DNA of 64,000 bases from Stenotrophomonas maltophilia (GTDB taxonomy: Bacteria; Pseudomonadota; Gammaproteobacteria; Xanthomonadales; Xanthomonadaceae), in contig NZ_CP015612.1 in NCBI RefSeq assembly GCF_002138415.1, forward strand, positions 2,892,001 through 2,956,000. The letters run 5' to 3'. The notes under the pieces were generated by a model that saw nothing but the letters and a program-made list of their open reading frames with translations, was not told the origin of the DNA and did not search any database. Of this stretch, positions 26,011 to 40,870 are shown one piece after another. The position numbers were made by a program, and so were the translations under genes. Each line of letters starts with the position of its first letter. Position 1 is the first letter of the stretch.

Positions 26011-27441
26011 TCACAGCGGCACTCTACGCGCGATGTAGTTGACCACGTTACCGATCGCATCCGGATCGACATTGGCCAGCCCAACGATCACATAGCCCTG
26101 TGCGGGCATCACCACAATGGCACTGTTCGATCCGGGCGCACCGCCTTCGTGGCCATACTGGTGTTCCCTGCCCTCGCCCTGCACCACGAAGCCGAATCCG
26201 TACCAGCCCTTGTGGTTCTGCGCCGCGGTGGCCTGCTGCAGCAATGCAGGTGAGACCAGTCTTCCGCTGCGCAATGCCTCGGCGAATTTCACCATGTCGG
26301 CCACCGTGCTGTAGCCACCACCGGCTGACATGCCGCGCCAGGGCAGCGACTTCGTTTCACGGACCCATTGCCCATCCTTCTTCGTGTAGGCGACGGCACG
26401 CTGCGGGACGTTCACTGTTTCCGGCTCGAAGCCGGTGTCGGTCATGCCTGCCGGTCGCAGGATGTGTTGCTCCACATAGGCGTAGTACGACTGCCCGGAG
26501 ACGGCCTCAATGATCCGCCCAAGCACGATGAAGCCATAGTTGGAGTAGCCGTCCTGGCTGCCAGGCGTGAACTGCGGCGCATCTTTGGCGAAGCGCTGCA
26601 CATAGTCATCCAGCGTCTTCAGCGACGCGGAATACTGCTCAAAATCGTCGCCGAAGAAATCACCCAGGCCGCTGGTATGTGACAGCAGATGACGTACGGT
26701 CACGCCGTTGGCGACCGTCCTGTTCGGATAGTCCGGCAGATGCTTGCTTATCGTGTCATCAAGGCTGAGCTCGCCCTCCTGCACCAGCTGCAGGATGGCC
26801 ACTGCAGTGAACATCTTGTTGGAGGACGCAAGGCGAAACTGCGTATTCACGCCCACTGGAATGCCAGCGGTGCGATCGGCCCCGCCACCGCACCAGTCCA
26901 GCAGCACCTTGCCGTTCTGCGCCACCTGCAACGCTCCCGACAGCGCGTCCTGCGCCCGCAGCGCCTCCAGCTTTGCTGTGGCGTCGGCCATCAGCGCAGG
27001 CAATGCAACCCGTGTCGGCTTGTACTTGTCCGGCGTTTCAGTGCCCTCGATCTGGAACTGCTTCACGTGCGACGGGTTGGCCGGGTCCATGACCGCCGTC
27101 ACCCGCATCGCACGTTCGCTCAGCTGGCCCATCACCAGCAGCTTCGCCTGGCTGGGCGCGCGCTCGAGTGTTTCCAGCACGCTCAGCGGGCCGGTGCTCT
27201 CTCGGAACTCGAGATAGTCCTTGGGAGTGCTGCCCTCCTGCTTCGCATATCTGTCGGCGAATGCCTGCAACCCCTCGAGGCTGCCCGCATTGAACGCCGC
27301 GAGCCAGTCATCGATGGCATCCTGCGCACGTGGATGTTCGCGCTCGGAAGATGCTGCGCCAACTGCCGGAAACGCCGATGTGGCCACAAGGGCCAAACCG
27401 GCCAGTGCATTGCAGAGAAACAGGCGTCCAACAGCCCTCAT
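26011..27441 (-). CDS. Exported serine hydrolase (beta-lactamase fold) with N-terminal extra domain
   Basis: The 476-residue product has a signal peptide (cleavage near AVGAAS). A helical region of about 120 residues follows (AQDAIDDWLAAFNAGSLEGL, resembling an NTF2/DUF3471-type module), then the serine hydrolase domain. The catalytic S-x-x-K is SSNK in FRLASSNKMFTAVA. Y-S-N is in DGYSNYGFIVLG and the HxG motif is in YGHEGGAPGS. All three catalytic elements are intact. Likely an esterase or peptidase of the class C-like group acting in the periplasm; the substrate is unknown. It is not closely similar to the serine hydrolase at the left end. Confidence 0.8.
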   Translation of the reverse strand: MRAVGRLFLCNALAGLALVATSAFPAVGAASSEREHPRAQDAIDDWLAAFNAGSLEGLQAFADRYAKQEGSTPKDYLEFRESTGPLSVLETLERAPSQAKLLVMGQLSERAMRVTAVMDPANPSHVKQFQIEGTETPDKYKPTRVALPALMADATAKLEALRAQDALSGALQVAQNGKVLLDWCGGGADRTAGIPVGVNTQFRLASSNKMFTAVAILQLVQEGELSLDDTISKHLPDYPNRTVANGVTVRHLLSHTSGLGDFFGDDFEQYSASLKTLDDYVQRFAKDAPQFTPGSQDGYSNYGFIVLGRIIEAVSGQSYYAYVEQHILRPAGMTDTGFEPETVNVPQRAVAYTKKDGQWVRETKSLPWRGMSAGGGYSTVADMVKFAEALRSGRLVSPALLQQATAAQNHKGWYGFGFVVQGEGREHQYGHEGGAPGSNSAIVVMPAQGYVIVGLANVDPDAIGNVVNYIARRVPL

Positions 27442-27659
27442 GGCAGTTCCTTTGCGGGTATCCCTGGGCGCATCCTAGACGATGGATCGGCCCACCGCAT
27501 CCACGCCAGGGACTCCGCCGCAACACCTCGACGGTGACGTTGAATGCCTCGATGCGATGCCATTCACTCCGCGCGTGCGGTGAAATGCGCACAGCCCTGA
27601 AAGCAACGTGAGTGCGTGATCCTTCGCAGTTGATGGAAACCCTGCTACCCGATGCCACG

Positions 27660-28565
27660 CTATCGCCTTGCCATCGACTGCTCGGTGAAACGCGCCACAC
27701 AGAAGTCCAGGAAACTGCGCAGCTTGGGGGTCAGCTGGCGGTCACGTGGGTACACCAGGTTGATCCACGTCGATACCGGCACATGGTCCGGCAGCACTTC
27801 CAGCAGCTCACCACGCTCCAGCGCAGCGGCAAGCATTTCGTAGGGCTGCAGGATCAACCCCAGACCACCCACGGCCGCTGTCAGCAGCGGCTCGGCCTGG
27901 TTGACCATGAAGCGGCTGGACACCGGCACGGTCAGCACGCTGCCATCGGCATCGCAGAAGCTCCAGCGCGTGCGGATGATCGAATGCGCGAAGCCCAGGC
28001 ACTCGTGCCGGCTCAGGTCATTGGGATGAGTAATGGCCGGGCGCGAAGCCAAGTAGTCCGGCGAGGCACACAGGACCAGTGGATACGGCCCCAGCCGCCG
28101 CGCCACCAGCCCGCTGTCGGCCAGGTCTCCGGTACGGAAGACCAGGTCGTAGCCGTCCTCGACGATGTCTACCAGGCTGTTGGACAGGTTCAGATCAACC
28201 TGCACATCCGGGTACTGCTGCATGTAGGCCACCACCGCCGGGCCAAGCGCGTGCACGCCGAAGGTGACCGGCGCACTGATGCGCAGGCGACCCATCGGCC
28301 GTCCACGTGCCACTTCGGCCAGCTGCTCGGCGCCCTCCACTTCCTCCAGGATCACCCGCGCCCGCGCCAGGTAGGCCTGGCCGAAGTCGGTCAGGCTCTG
28401 CTTGCGCGTGGTGCGGTTGAGCAGTCGCACGCCCAGGTGCTGCTCCAGCGCCTGGATGTGCTTGCCGACCACCTGCGGCGATAGATCCAGTACCAAGGCG
28501 GCAGCCGCGAACGAACCAACCTCGGCCACTTTTGCGAAGGAACGCAGGGGAGCGATCAGGTCCAT
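27660..28565 (-). CDS. LysR-family transcriptional regulator
   Basis: The 301-residue product begins MDLIAPLRSFAKVAEVGSFA. The DNA-binding helix-turn-helix reads AAAALVLDLSPQVVGKHIQ, unusual in having PQVVGKHI where most LysR proteins have SAVSRQI-like residues. The effector domain has the usual GRLRISAPVTFG opening and PLVLCASPDYLA. An in-frame TTG three codons upstream is possible. It diverges from the damaged oxidoreductase gene with 120 bases between them, so that gene was probably its regulated partner. Confidence 0.85.
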   Translation of the reverse strand: MDLIAPLRSFAKVAEVGSFAAAALVLDLSPQVVGKHIQALEQHLGVRLLNRTTRKQSLTDFGQAYLARARVILEEVEGAEQLAEVARGRPMGRLRISAPVTFGVHALGPAVVAYMQQYPDVQVDLNLSNSLVDIVEDGYDLVFRTGDLADSGLVARRLGPYPLVLCASPDYLASRPAITHPNDLSRHECLGFAHSIIRTRWSFCDADGSVLTVPVSSRFMVNQAEPLLTAAVGGLGLILQPYEMLAAALERGELLEVLPDHVPVSTWINLVYPRDRQLTPKLRSFLDFCVARFTEQSMARR

Positions 28566-28685
28566 TGCAAACAATCCGTTTTCAATGAAACGAAAGATTA
28601 CCCCTTATTCTGGGTGCAGACTACGCGCACAGTAGCCCTCACCCTTTCGCCGGCGCCCTCGTCGGCCCTTCCTCGGAGTCCCCCC

Positions 28686-29144
28686 ATGAGCCAGGTTGTC
28701 CGCATCCACGAATATGGTGCCGGTGCCGCCCATGTCATCGCCACCCAGGAACAGGATCTGGCGGCCGAAGTGGTGCGCATCACCGGCGGCGCCGGCGCCC
28801 GTGTGGTGTTCGACCCGATCGGTGGCCCGCAGTTCGTGCCGCTGACCGAAGCCATGGCGCGTGGCGGCATCCTGCTCGAGTACGGCGCGCTGAGCAGCGA
28901 ACCCACGCCGTTCCCGCTGTTCAACGTGCTGGGCAAGTCGCTGACGTTGAAGGGCTATCTGTACTCGGAAATCGTCTCCGACGATGCCGCGTTGGCCCGT
29001 GCCAAGGCCTTCATCGTCAACGGCCTGGACCAGGGCACGCTGGCGCCGAAGATCGCCAAGGTATTCCCGTTCGCGCAGATCCAGGACGCGCACCGTTACC
29101 TGGAATCGAACGAGCAGATCGGCAAGGTCGTGGTGACGGTGTGA
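28686..29144 (+). pseudogene. Zinc-type alcohol dehydrogenase/quinone oxidoreductase gene with large internal deletion
   Basis: The open frame of 152 residues starts MSQVVRIHEYG, the normal N-terminus of a medium-chain dehydrogenase/quinone oxidoreductase. It then jumps directly to GAAHVIATQEQDLAAE, normally about 170 residues further on. The remainder (ARVVFDPIGGPQFVPLTEAM to the C-terminal IGKVVVTV) is intact. The catalytic domain and the first half of the nucleotide-binding fold, including its glycine-rich motif, are therefore missing. The junction carries a tandem GGTGCC at 28716-28727, consistent with deletion between short repeats. It is in frame and may still be translated, but cannot be the normal enzyme. 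Confidence 0.75.
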
Positions 29145-29155
29145 TCCAGCGTCAT

Positions 29156-29185
29156 GCAACGGGGGCGGCCCACCGCCCCCGTTGC
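29156..29185. terminator. Strong hairpin between convergent genes
   Basis: A perfect 13-base stem (GCAACGGGGGCGG) with a CCCA loop sits between the damaged oxidoreductase gene and the convergent PQQ dehydrogenase gene. Probably a bidirectional terminator, though without a T tail. Confidence 0.65.
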
Positions 29186-29187
29186 GG

Positions 29188-31716
29188 TTACCTCGGCAAC
29201 GCAAACGCCATCACGTAATCGCCGTTCGGGGTTTCCATGAAATGGTGGCCGCCAGCCATGATCACCACGTACTGGCGCCCACCCTGCTCGTACACCATCG
29301 GGTTGGCCTGGCCGCCGGCAGGCAGCTTGGCGTGCCACAGTTCCTTGCCGGTCTTCAGGTCGATGGCACGCAGCAGGTCATCGGTGGCGGCGGCGATGAA
29401 GATCAGGCCGCTGGCGGTGACTACCGAACCACCATTGTTCGGCGTGCCGATCTCGATCGGCAGGCCGGAACGGATGCCGAACGGTCCGTTGCCGCGCGCA
29501 CTGCCGAACGGACGGTCCCACAGCAGCTTGCCGGTGCGCAGGTCGATGGCACGGATACCGCCATAGGGCGGCTGCTTGCACAGCAAGCCGGTGAACGGCA
29601 GCCGCCAGCCGGCGTTGACCTGGATGGCGTAGGGCGTACCCACCTGCGGGTCGCCCGCGCCTTCGGCACCGCCCTTGTCGAACCGGATCTTCTCGCGTGG
29701 CAGCCAGCCCAACCGGTCGGCCTCGGCACGTGGCACCAGCCGGTTGTAGTTGGGCATGTCGTTGTAGTTGGCCACGATCACGCCGCGGCGCGTATCGATG
29801 GACACGCTGCCCCAGTCCGAGCCGCCGTTGTAGCCGGGGTACTCGATGGAATGGCGCTCGCTGCTCGGCGGCGTATAGAAACCTTCGTAGTACGCCTTGC
29901 GGAACTGGATGCGGCAGACCAGCTGGTCAATCGGGGTGATGCCCCACATGTCACGCTCGGTCAGGTCATGTTCGCGGCGCAGCGTGTGGTACAGCGAAAA
30001 CAGCTGGGTGGGAGAACGCTGCTCGGGTTCGACGCCGCCGACCGGCACCTTGCGTTCTTCGGCCGCGGTCAGCAGCTGGCCGTTGCGGCGATCGAGGATG
30101 TACATGTCACCCTGCTTGGTCGGCAGCAGGATTGCCGGCACCTTGCCCGCCGCCGTCGGGTAGTCGATCAGGCTGGCCTGCGACCCCAGGTCGTAGTCCC
30201 ACACATCCTTGCGCACCGCCTGGAAATGCCAGGCCGGCTTGCCGGTGGCCACGTCGATCGCCACCAGCGAGGTTGCATAGCGGTTCTGGTTCTCCGTGCG
30301 CGAGCCGCTCCAGTAGTCGCCCGCGGCATTGCCCAGCGGCAGGTAGACCAGGCCCAGCGCTTCATCACCGGTGGCGGTGGTCCACATGTTGGGCGTGCCG
30401 CGCGTGTAGGTCTGCTCGCGCGGCGGCAGGCCGCTGCGCTCGGGCTGGTCCATGTCCCATGCCCAGCGCAGCTTGCCGGTGATGGCGTCGTACGCCTGGA
30501 TCACGCCCGAGGGCGCATCGCGGCGCTGCCCGTCCAGCACCTGATGACCGGTCACGATCACGCCGCGCACGATGGCCGGCGGCGAGTTGATTGACACGTA
30601 GCCGGGCGGCACCTCGCCCATGCCCAGGGTGATGTCGACCTGGCCGTTGTTGCCGAAATTCGCGCAGGGACGGCCGCTGTCCGCGTCCACCGCGATGATG
30701 CGACCGTCCAGCGTCCCTTCGATGATGCGCGCCCAGCACGTCGGACGACTGCCCGGTGCAGCGCTGCCGGTGACGCTGGGCGGCGGTTCGGGCAACGCCA
30801 GATCGGCCGCGGCATCGGCCAGCGTGGCATCGGCAAGAACCGGCGTGCTGGGCTGCTCGTAATAGCTCACACCACGACAGGCAGCGGTATAGGGAATCGA
30901 AGCGTCCTTCACCTTTGGATCGAACCGCCACAGCTCCTTGCCGCTGGCAGCATCAAGCGCGATCAGGCGGTTGCGTGCGGTGCACAGGTACAGGCGGTCA
31001 CCGATCTTCAGCGGCGTCGTTTCGGCACCCCAGCGCTTCTTTGGCATATCGCCGGTCCGGAACTGCCAGGCCGGTTGCAACGTGGCGACATTGGCCGGGG
31101 TGATCTGCTGCAGCGGCGAATAGCGGGTGCCCGCATTGCTGCGGCCCCACGCCGGCCAATCGCCCTCGGCGGGCTGGTCAGCCGGCTGCAGGCCCGTGGT
31201 ATCGCGCGTAGGTTCCAGTCCGGCGCTGACTGCGCCTTCCGGGAACGGCAGATGCCCGTCCACTTCACCATGCGGGGCGAAAGCCAGACCGAAGGCGGCC
31301 ACGAACACCAGCATCAGCACGCCCGCCACGCTGCGCGACAGGCGTTTTGAAACCGGCTCGCGCAGCGTCGGCGCCAGCAGCGCCAGCACGATGCCGAGCA
31401 CCGTCACCAGCCCGAGCCGCGGCACCCAGCGCCAGTAGTCGCTGCCCGACTCCCACCAGGTCCACAGCAGCGTGCCGATGAACACCAGCGCGTACAGCAG
31501 CGCGCCGCTGCGGCGATTGCCGAACAACAGGAGGCCGCTGACCAGCAGGCCGAGGCCGGCAATCGCATAGTAGGCCGAGCCACCGAGACTGAGCAGCCAC
31601 GCACCCAGGCCGCCGATGACCAGGCCGAGCACGACCAGCAGCAGCGACAGCACGGTGACAAGAGGATGCCGGGAGGCGCGGACGGGAGCAGGAGCGGACT
31701 GCGGCGTGGCGGACAT
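29188..31716 (-). CDS. gcd: Membrane-bound PQQ-dependent glucose/quinate/shikimate-family dehydrogenase
   Basis: The 842-residue product has five hydrophobic segments in the first 145 residues, then a large periplasmic eight-bladed propeller. Typical elements are DWPAWGRSNAGTRYSPLQQI, ETTPLKIGDRLYLCTARN, LWRFDPKV, repeated tryptophan-docking blade motifs, DVWDYDLGSQASL and FDKGGAEG. It oxidises aldoses such as glucose to the lactone, or quinate/shikimate, in the periplasm and passes electrons to ubiquinone. The PQQ cofactor must be supplied by genes elsewhere. Glucose as substrate is likely but not shown by sequence alone. The start follows GGAGATCAACG. Confidence 0.88.
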   Translation of the reverse strand: MSATPQSAPAPVRASRHPLVTVLSLLLVVLGLVIGGLGAWLLSLGGSAYYAIAGLGLLVSGLLLFGNRRSGALLYALVFIGTLLWTWWESGSDYWRWVPRLGLVTVLGIVLALLAPTLREPVSKRLSRSVAGVLMLVFVAAFGLAFAPHGEVDGHLPFPEGAVSAGLEPTRDTTGLQPADQPAEGDWPAWGRSNAGTRYSPLQQITPANVATLQPAWQFRTGDMPKKRWGAETTPLKIGDRLYLCTARNRLIALDAASGKELWRFDPKVKDASIPYTAACRGVSYYEQPSTPVLADATLADAAADLALPEPPPSVTGSAAPGSRPTCWARIIEGTLDGRIIAVDADSGRPCANFGNNGQVDITLGMGEVPPGYVSINSPPAIVRGVIVTGHQVLDGQRRDAPSGVIQAYDAITGKLRWAWDMDQPERSGLPPREQTYTRGTPNMWTTATGDEALGLVYLPLGNAAGDYWSGSRTENQNRYATSLVAIDVATGKPAWHFQAVRKDVWDYDLGSQASLIDYPTAAGKVPAILLPTKQGDMYILDRRNGQLLTAAEERKVPVGGVEPEQRSPTQLFSLYHTLRREHDLTERDMWGITPIDQLVCRIQFRKAYYEGFYTPPSSERHSIEYPGYNGGSDWGSVSIDTRRGVIVANYNDMPNYNRLVPRAEADRLGWLPREKIRFDKGGAEGAGDPQVGTPYAIQVNAGWRLPFTGLLCKQPPYGGIRAIDLRTGKLLWDRPFGSARGNGPFGIRSGLPIEIGTPNNGGSVVTASGLIFIAAATDDLLRAIDLKTGKELWHAKLPAGGQANPMVYEQGGRQYVVIMAGGHHFMETPNGDYVMAFALPR

Positions 31717-31793
31717 CGTTGATCTCCGGGGGCAGCATGCGCCGTTATCCCACCCCCTGCGTGAAGCGCGCGCGTATGTGCGGCATCCGGATA

Positions 31794-31824
31794 CGACGAC
31801 GCCGGCACTGGGCCGGCGTCGTCG
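31794..31824. terminator. Hairpin after gyrA
   Basis: A 13-base perfect stem (CGACGACGCCGGC) with a 5-base loop lies 24 bases past the gyrA stop and upstream of the PQQ dehydrogenase gene. It probably separates the two transcripts. Confidence 0.6.
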
Positions 31825-31847
31825 GATACCTCAGGCTCGCGGCAGGA

Positions 31848-34562
<2,715 letters not shown>

Positions 34563-34733
34563 TCGGGTTCCGTTGTCTGGTAGCGGTCCAGTCCGGCGCT
34601 GCCCTCTGCGGGAGGGGGTCGCGCCGGAACCTCGATTCAACCTGTGGATACTACCACAACAGGCCGTTTCCCGCCTCCCTTTACGGAGATTTTACCGGCA
34701 CAAATCAGGAACTTAGGACCCCAAACCGCCCCT

Positions 34734-34842
34734 GTAGGGCCGAGCCCATGCTCGGCTGCACCCAACCCGTAGATCCACGCCATGCGTGGATGCGGGCAAA
34801 CAAGGGGTCAGAGCCCTTCCCTGCGGAAAGGGATCCGACCCC
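34734..34842. repeat. Two GTAG repeats and a long palindrome upstream of gyrA
   Basis: The stretch holds GTAG elements at 34734-34757 (GGCCGAG/CTCGGC type) and 34769-34791 (GATCCACGC/GCGTGGAT type), both on plus. An interrupted palindrome at 34804-34842 has GGGGTC/GACCCC at its ends and an inner stem around CCTGC. All lie between gyrA and mtnA, with the gyrA promoter presumably in the more AT-rich 34640-34730 part. Confidence 0.75.
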
Positions 34843-34861
34843 GGGTTCTCCCTTGCCCGCC

Positions 34862-35926
34862 TCAACCGCCGAAGGCGGCGCGCATGTTCTCGGTGGTCGG
34901 GTTCAGGATCACCCCACGCTCGGTCACGATGGCGTCGATCAGCTCACCCGGGGTGACGTCGAACACCGGGTTCCAGGCGGCAATGCCCTCGGCCACGGTG
35001 CGGGTACCGCCCACGCCGTAGAGTTCGCCCGGATCACGCTGCTCGATCTCGATCTGGCTGCCATCCACGGTCTCCATGTCCACGGTCGAGGACGGCGCCA
35101 CCACCATGAATTTGACACCGTGGTGGCGGGCGGCGATGGCCAGCTGGTAGGTGCCGATCTTGTTGGCGGTATCGCCGTTGGCGCAGATGCGGTCTGCACC
35201 GACGATCACCCACTGCACCGCACCGGTCTTCATCAGGTGCGAGGCGGCCGAATCGGCAATCAGGGTGGCGTCGATGCCATCCTGCTGCAGTTCCCATACG
35301 GTCAGACGTGCACCCTGCAGCCATGGACGGGTCTCGCCGGCGAACACGCGGGCGATGCGGTGCTGGGCCATGCCGGCACGGATCACGCCCAGTGCGGTGC
35401 CGAAGCCGGCGGTGGCCAGCGAGCCGGTGTTGCAGTGGGTCAGCACACCGCTGCCGGCCTCGATCAGGCCCGCGCCCAGCGCACCCATGTGGCGGTTGGC
35501 GGCCAGGTCTTCCTCGGCGATGGCCTGCGCTTCCGCTTCCAGCAACGCCTTCCAGTCCGCGCCGGCGGCGTTCAGGCAGCGACGCATGCGTGCCAGCGCC
35601 CAGGCCAGGTTGACGGCGGTCGGGCGCGACGCGTTCAGGCGCTGCAGCGCCGGTTCCAGCTGCTGCAGCGCGTGCGCACCGTCTGCGGCCTGTACGTCAC
35701 GTGCGGCCAGCACCACGCCCCAGGCTGCGGCAATGCCAATCGCCGGTGCACCACGCACGGTCAACGCGTGGATGGCGGCGGCAACCTCGTCACTGTCATG
35801 GCAGACCACATGCTCGACCACGAACGGCAGCTTGCGCTGGTCCAGCAGTTGCAGGGCATCGCCGGTCCAGAGGATCGGGCGGATGTGGTCGTAACGGGCG
35901 TAGTCGATGTCGGAGGCAGTGTTCAT
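34862..35926 (-). CDS. mtnA: MtnA, S-methyl-5-thioribose-1-phosphate isomerase
   Basis: The 354-residue product isomerises methylthioribose-1-phosphate to methylthioribulose-1-phosphate in the methionine salvage pathway. It belongs to the eIF2B-like fold. Diagnostic stretches are [40 protein letters not shown] with the catalytic cysteine, [12 protein letters not shown], and [20 protein letters not shown] with the catalytic aspartate. Length is normal. It is upstream of gyrA on the same strand, but about 300 bases of repeats separate them. Confidence 0.95.
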   Translation of the reverse strand: MNTASDIDYARYDHIRPILWTGDALQLLDQRKLPFVVEHVVCHDSDEVAAAIHALTVRGAPAIGIAAAWGVVLAARDVQAADGAHALQQLEPALQRLNASRPTAVNLAWALARMRRCLNAAGADWKALLEAEAQAIAEEDLAANRHMGALGAGLIEAGSGVLTHCNTGSLATAGFGTALGVIRAGMAQHRIARVFAGETRPWLQGARLTVWELQQDGIDATLIADSAASHLMKTGAVQWVIVGADRICANGDTANKIGTYQLAIAARHHGVKFMVVAPSSTVDMETVDGSQIEIEQRDPGELYGVGGTRTVAEGIAAWNPVFDVTPGELIDAIVTERGVILNPTTENMRAAFGG

Positions 35927-35973
35927 GGGCCCATTGTAGGGCCACGCCCCCCGGGGTTGGAGCCTGCCCGGGC

Positions 35974-36702
35974 TCAATTCACCGAGAATTCGGCGCGGCA
36001 GCCACCGTCCACCCAGATGCCGTTGCGGCTCCAGCCCCAGGTACTGCCTTCCTCGCACGGTGTGCTGGACAGCTGCTCGGAGACGGCGGCACCAACCGAG
36101 ATGCTGGCGCCGCAGAAGCGGCGCTTCTTCGACTTCGATTCACAGGTCAGCCGGCGTGGTACGTCAACGAATCGGCCGTCCTCGTCAGCCACTTCGAAAT
36201 CCCCCTGGCAACCGCGGCTGGTCCAGACTTCATTGCGCTTGTAGCCCCAGCCCTGCCCTTCCCGGCACGGCAGTGCCGACAGCTGCCGCAACAAACGTAC
36301 CGGCGCGCCGTCCAGGCGCACCGGACAGCTCTGCGGGCGACCATTGGATTCACAACGCACCACGCGACGGACCAGGCGCTTGCCCTCGCTGGCTACCGGC
36401 GCGGCACCCGCAGCGCGGCGTGCGCGGAACTCGGCGCGGCAGCCCAGCGTGACCCACACGCCACTGCGGTCGGTGCCCCATTCGCTGCCACGGATGCAGC
36501 TGCTGTTGGAAAGCTGGCGCACCAGGTCGACGCCGTTGCTGACATCGATATCGCAATGCACCCAGCCCATGTCGCGTGATTCGCAGGTCACCACTTCACC
36601 GTCGTAGCCGGCCTGCTGGGCAGATGCCGATGACGGCAGCCAGGCACCCCAGAGCGCGATGGAGTAAACCGGTGCAGCGACAACCGCAAACCACTTGACC
36701 AA
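35974..36702 (-). CDS. Exported DUF3011 repeat protein
   Basis: The 242-residue product has a signal peptide (ending SSASAQQ) and three copies of a cysteine-rich module of about 65 residues. Each contains C-E-S, a QLS-x-x-x-C step, W-G and a GC-x-x-F ending ([36 protein letters not shown]). This is the DUF3011 architecture; the cysteines likely form disulfides in the periplasm. The start is a TTG (36702) with GGGGAAGG close upstream, and no in-frame ATG or GTG lies near. Function unknown. Confidence 0.75.
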   Translation of the reverse strand: MVKWFAVVAAPVYSIALWGAWLPSSASAQQAGYDGEVVTCESRDMGWVHCDIDVSNGVDLVRQLSNSSCIRGSEWGTDRSGVWVTLGCRAEFRARRAAGAAPVASEGKRLVRRVVRCESNGRPQSCPVRLDGAPVRLLRQLSALPCREGQGWGYKRNEVWTSRGCQGDFEVADEDGRFVDVPRRLTCESKSKKRRFCGASISVGAAVSEQLSSTPCEEGSTWGWSRNGIWVDGGCRAEFSVN

Positions 36703-36840
36703 AGCCTTCCCCAGCAGGAATGGATGAACTGCGTGCCAGTGTCCGGCATCTGCCGTGATAAGAGCATCATCCTGCTTACCGAAGCAAGCGCGGAATCGCG
36801 GAATTCCGTTCAGTCTTTGACGTTCAGGAACGCACGTCGC

Positions 36841-37797
36841 TCATGCGTGGGCAAAGTCGTAGGCCAGCACGTCGGCGATGCGCGGCGTGCGGTTCATCGC
36901 CATCAGGAGGCGATCGACCCCCACCGCCACGCCCGCGCACGCCGGCATCGATGGCAGCGCGGCGAGCAGGGCCTCGTCCAGCGCGGGCTGCACCTGGCCA
37001 CGTTCATGTCGTCGCTGCAGGTCACGCTGGAAGCGCGCGCGCTGCTCGCGGGCGTCGTTCAGTTCGTGATAGCCGTTGGCCAGCTCCACCGCGCCCAGAT
37101 ACAACTCGAAACGCTCGGCCAGGGGTGGTGTACCGGCACGGATGCGCGCAAGCGCCGCCTGGCTGGCCGGCCAATCGTGGACCACGGTCATCACTGTGTT
37201 ATCAAACTGCGGCTGGATGCGATGGGTCATCAACAGGTCCAGCCAGTCGTCGCGGGTCAAACCGACCGGATCGATGTGCACATCACCCAGCGCGGCCCGC
37301 AATGCAGCCTCATCGGCCTTGAACGGGTCAACGCCCACATGCTGCTGGAACAGCTCGCGGTAGCTCAGCACGCGCAGGGTCGCACTGCGCCCGACCAGCG
37401 CCAGCGCCTGGCCGACCAGCTCTGCGGTCTCCTGCACCAGGCGATGATGATCCCAGCCAACCCGGTACCACTCCAGCATGGTGAATTCCGGGTTGTGGCG
37501 GCCGCCCGCCTCGCCATTGCGGAACACCCGGCCCAGTTCGTAACAGTCACCCACGCCCGCCGCCAACAGGCGCTTGAGCGGATACTCCGGCGAGGTGCGC
37601 AGCCAGCGGCGGCGTCCGCCGGCATCGACATGGCCGGTGAAATCGGTATGGAAGCTGTCGATGTTCGGCTCGGTGTTGCCTGCCACCGACAGGATCGGCG
37701 TTTCCACCTCCAGCACGTCGCGCTCGGCGAAGAAGCGGCGTACCAGCGCATTGAGCGCGGCACGCTGCTGCAGCGCGCGCAGCAGGGCCTCGCTCAC
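36841..37797 (-). CDS. epmA: EpmA, elongation factor P--(R)-beta-lysine ligase
   Basis: The 318-residue product is a class II lysyl-tRNA synthetase-like catalytic core without the anticodon-binding domain. It attaches beta-lysine to a conserved lysine of elongation factor P, which helps ribosomes pass proline runs. Class II motifs are seen: motif 2 in ELGRVFRNGEAGGRHNPEFTM, and motif 3 with GVAVGVDRLLMA near the C-terminus. NGYHELNDAREQRARF is also typical. The GTG start overlaps the TGA of the upstream GNAT gene (GTGA). The partner genes epmB and efp are not in the window. Confidence 0.92.
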   Translation of the reverse strand: MSEALLRALQQRAALNALVRRFFAERDVLEVETPILSVAGNTEPNIDSFHTDFTGHVDAGGRRRWLRTSPEYPLKRLLAAGVGDCYELGRVFRNGEAGGRHNPEFTMLEWYRVGWDHHRLVQETAELVGQALALVGRSATLRVLSYRELFQQHVGVDPFKADEAALRAALGDVHIDPVGLTRDDWLDLLMTHRIQPQFDNTVMTVVHDWPASQAALARIRAGTPPLAERFELYLGAVELANGYHELNDAREQRARFQRDLQRRHERGQVQPALDEALLAALPSMPACAGVAVGVDRLLMAMNRTPRIADVLAYDFAHA

Positions 37798-38279
37798 AGG
37801 ATGCCCTCCGGTCGCGGGTGGTCCAGCGGCAGGGTCAGCAGATCGCGGGTGTCATCGATGTAGCCACTGGCCAGGTACAGGCGCCGGGCCAGTTCGTTGT
37901 GGTGGTTCACTTCCAGCCGCAGGCGGTTGACGCCACGCCCGCGAGCGCGCTGTTCGCAGATGGCCAGCGCCTGCTTGCCGCGGCCGCGGCCGCGCGCGCG
38001 GTGGCTCACGTACAGCTCGTCCAGCAGCATGAAGTGGCCGCCCTGCTCCAGGCTGAAACCCATCGCGATCACTGCGTAGCCCACCACCTCGGCGGCCTCG
38101 TCCAGCCACAGCAGCACATCGCCATTGCGCGGATCGGCCAGCAGCGCGTCCACGCCGCGACGCACGCGCGCGTCGTCGAAGTCGATCCTGTCTTCGGCAT
38201 AGAACTCGCGCATCAACGCGATCAACAGTTCTTCGTCGGCACGGGTGGCCAGGCGGAAATCCAGCGGAGCGGTCTGCAT
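37794..38279 (-). CDS. GNAT-family N-acetyltransferase
   Basis: The 161-residue product starts MQTAPLDFRLATRADEELL after AAGGAACACC. The acetyl-CoA binding motif A is seen in LDELYVSHRARGRGRGKQAL (R-x-x-G-x-G/A form). RLRLEVNHHNELARRLYLASGY is the typical motif B. It is translationally coupled to epmA. The acceptor is unknown; a link to EF-P or translation is only suggested by position. Confidence 0.85.
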   Translation of the reverse strand: MQTAPLDFRLATRADEELLIALMREFYAEDRIDFDDARVRRGVDALLADPRNGDVLLWLDEAAEVVGYAVIAMGFSLEQGGHFMLLDELYVSHRARGRGRGKQALAICEQRARGRGVNRLRLEVNHHNELARRLYLASGYIDDTRDLLTLPLDHPRPEGIL

Positions 38280-38328
38280 CGGTGTTCCTTTGTGTTTCAT
38301 GCCGGGCGCCAGGCACCCGGCGGGGTCA

Positions 38329-40827
<2,499 letters not shown>

Positions 40828-40870
40828 CTACCGCGCCCGGCTGTCAGCCCCTGTAACGCCACCGCCTTTT

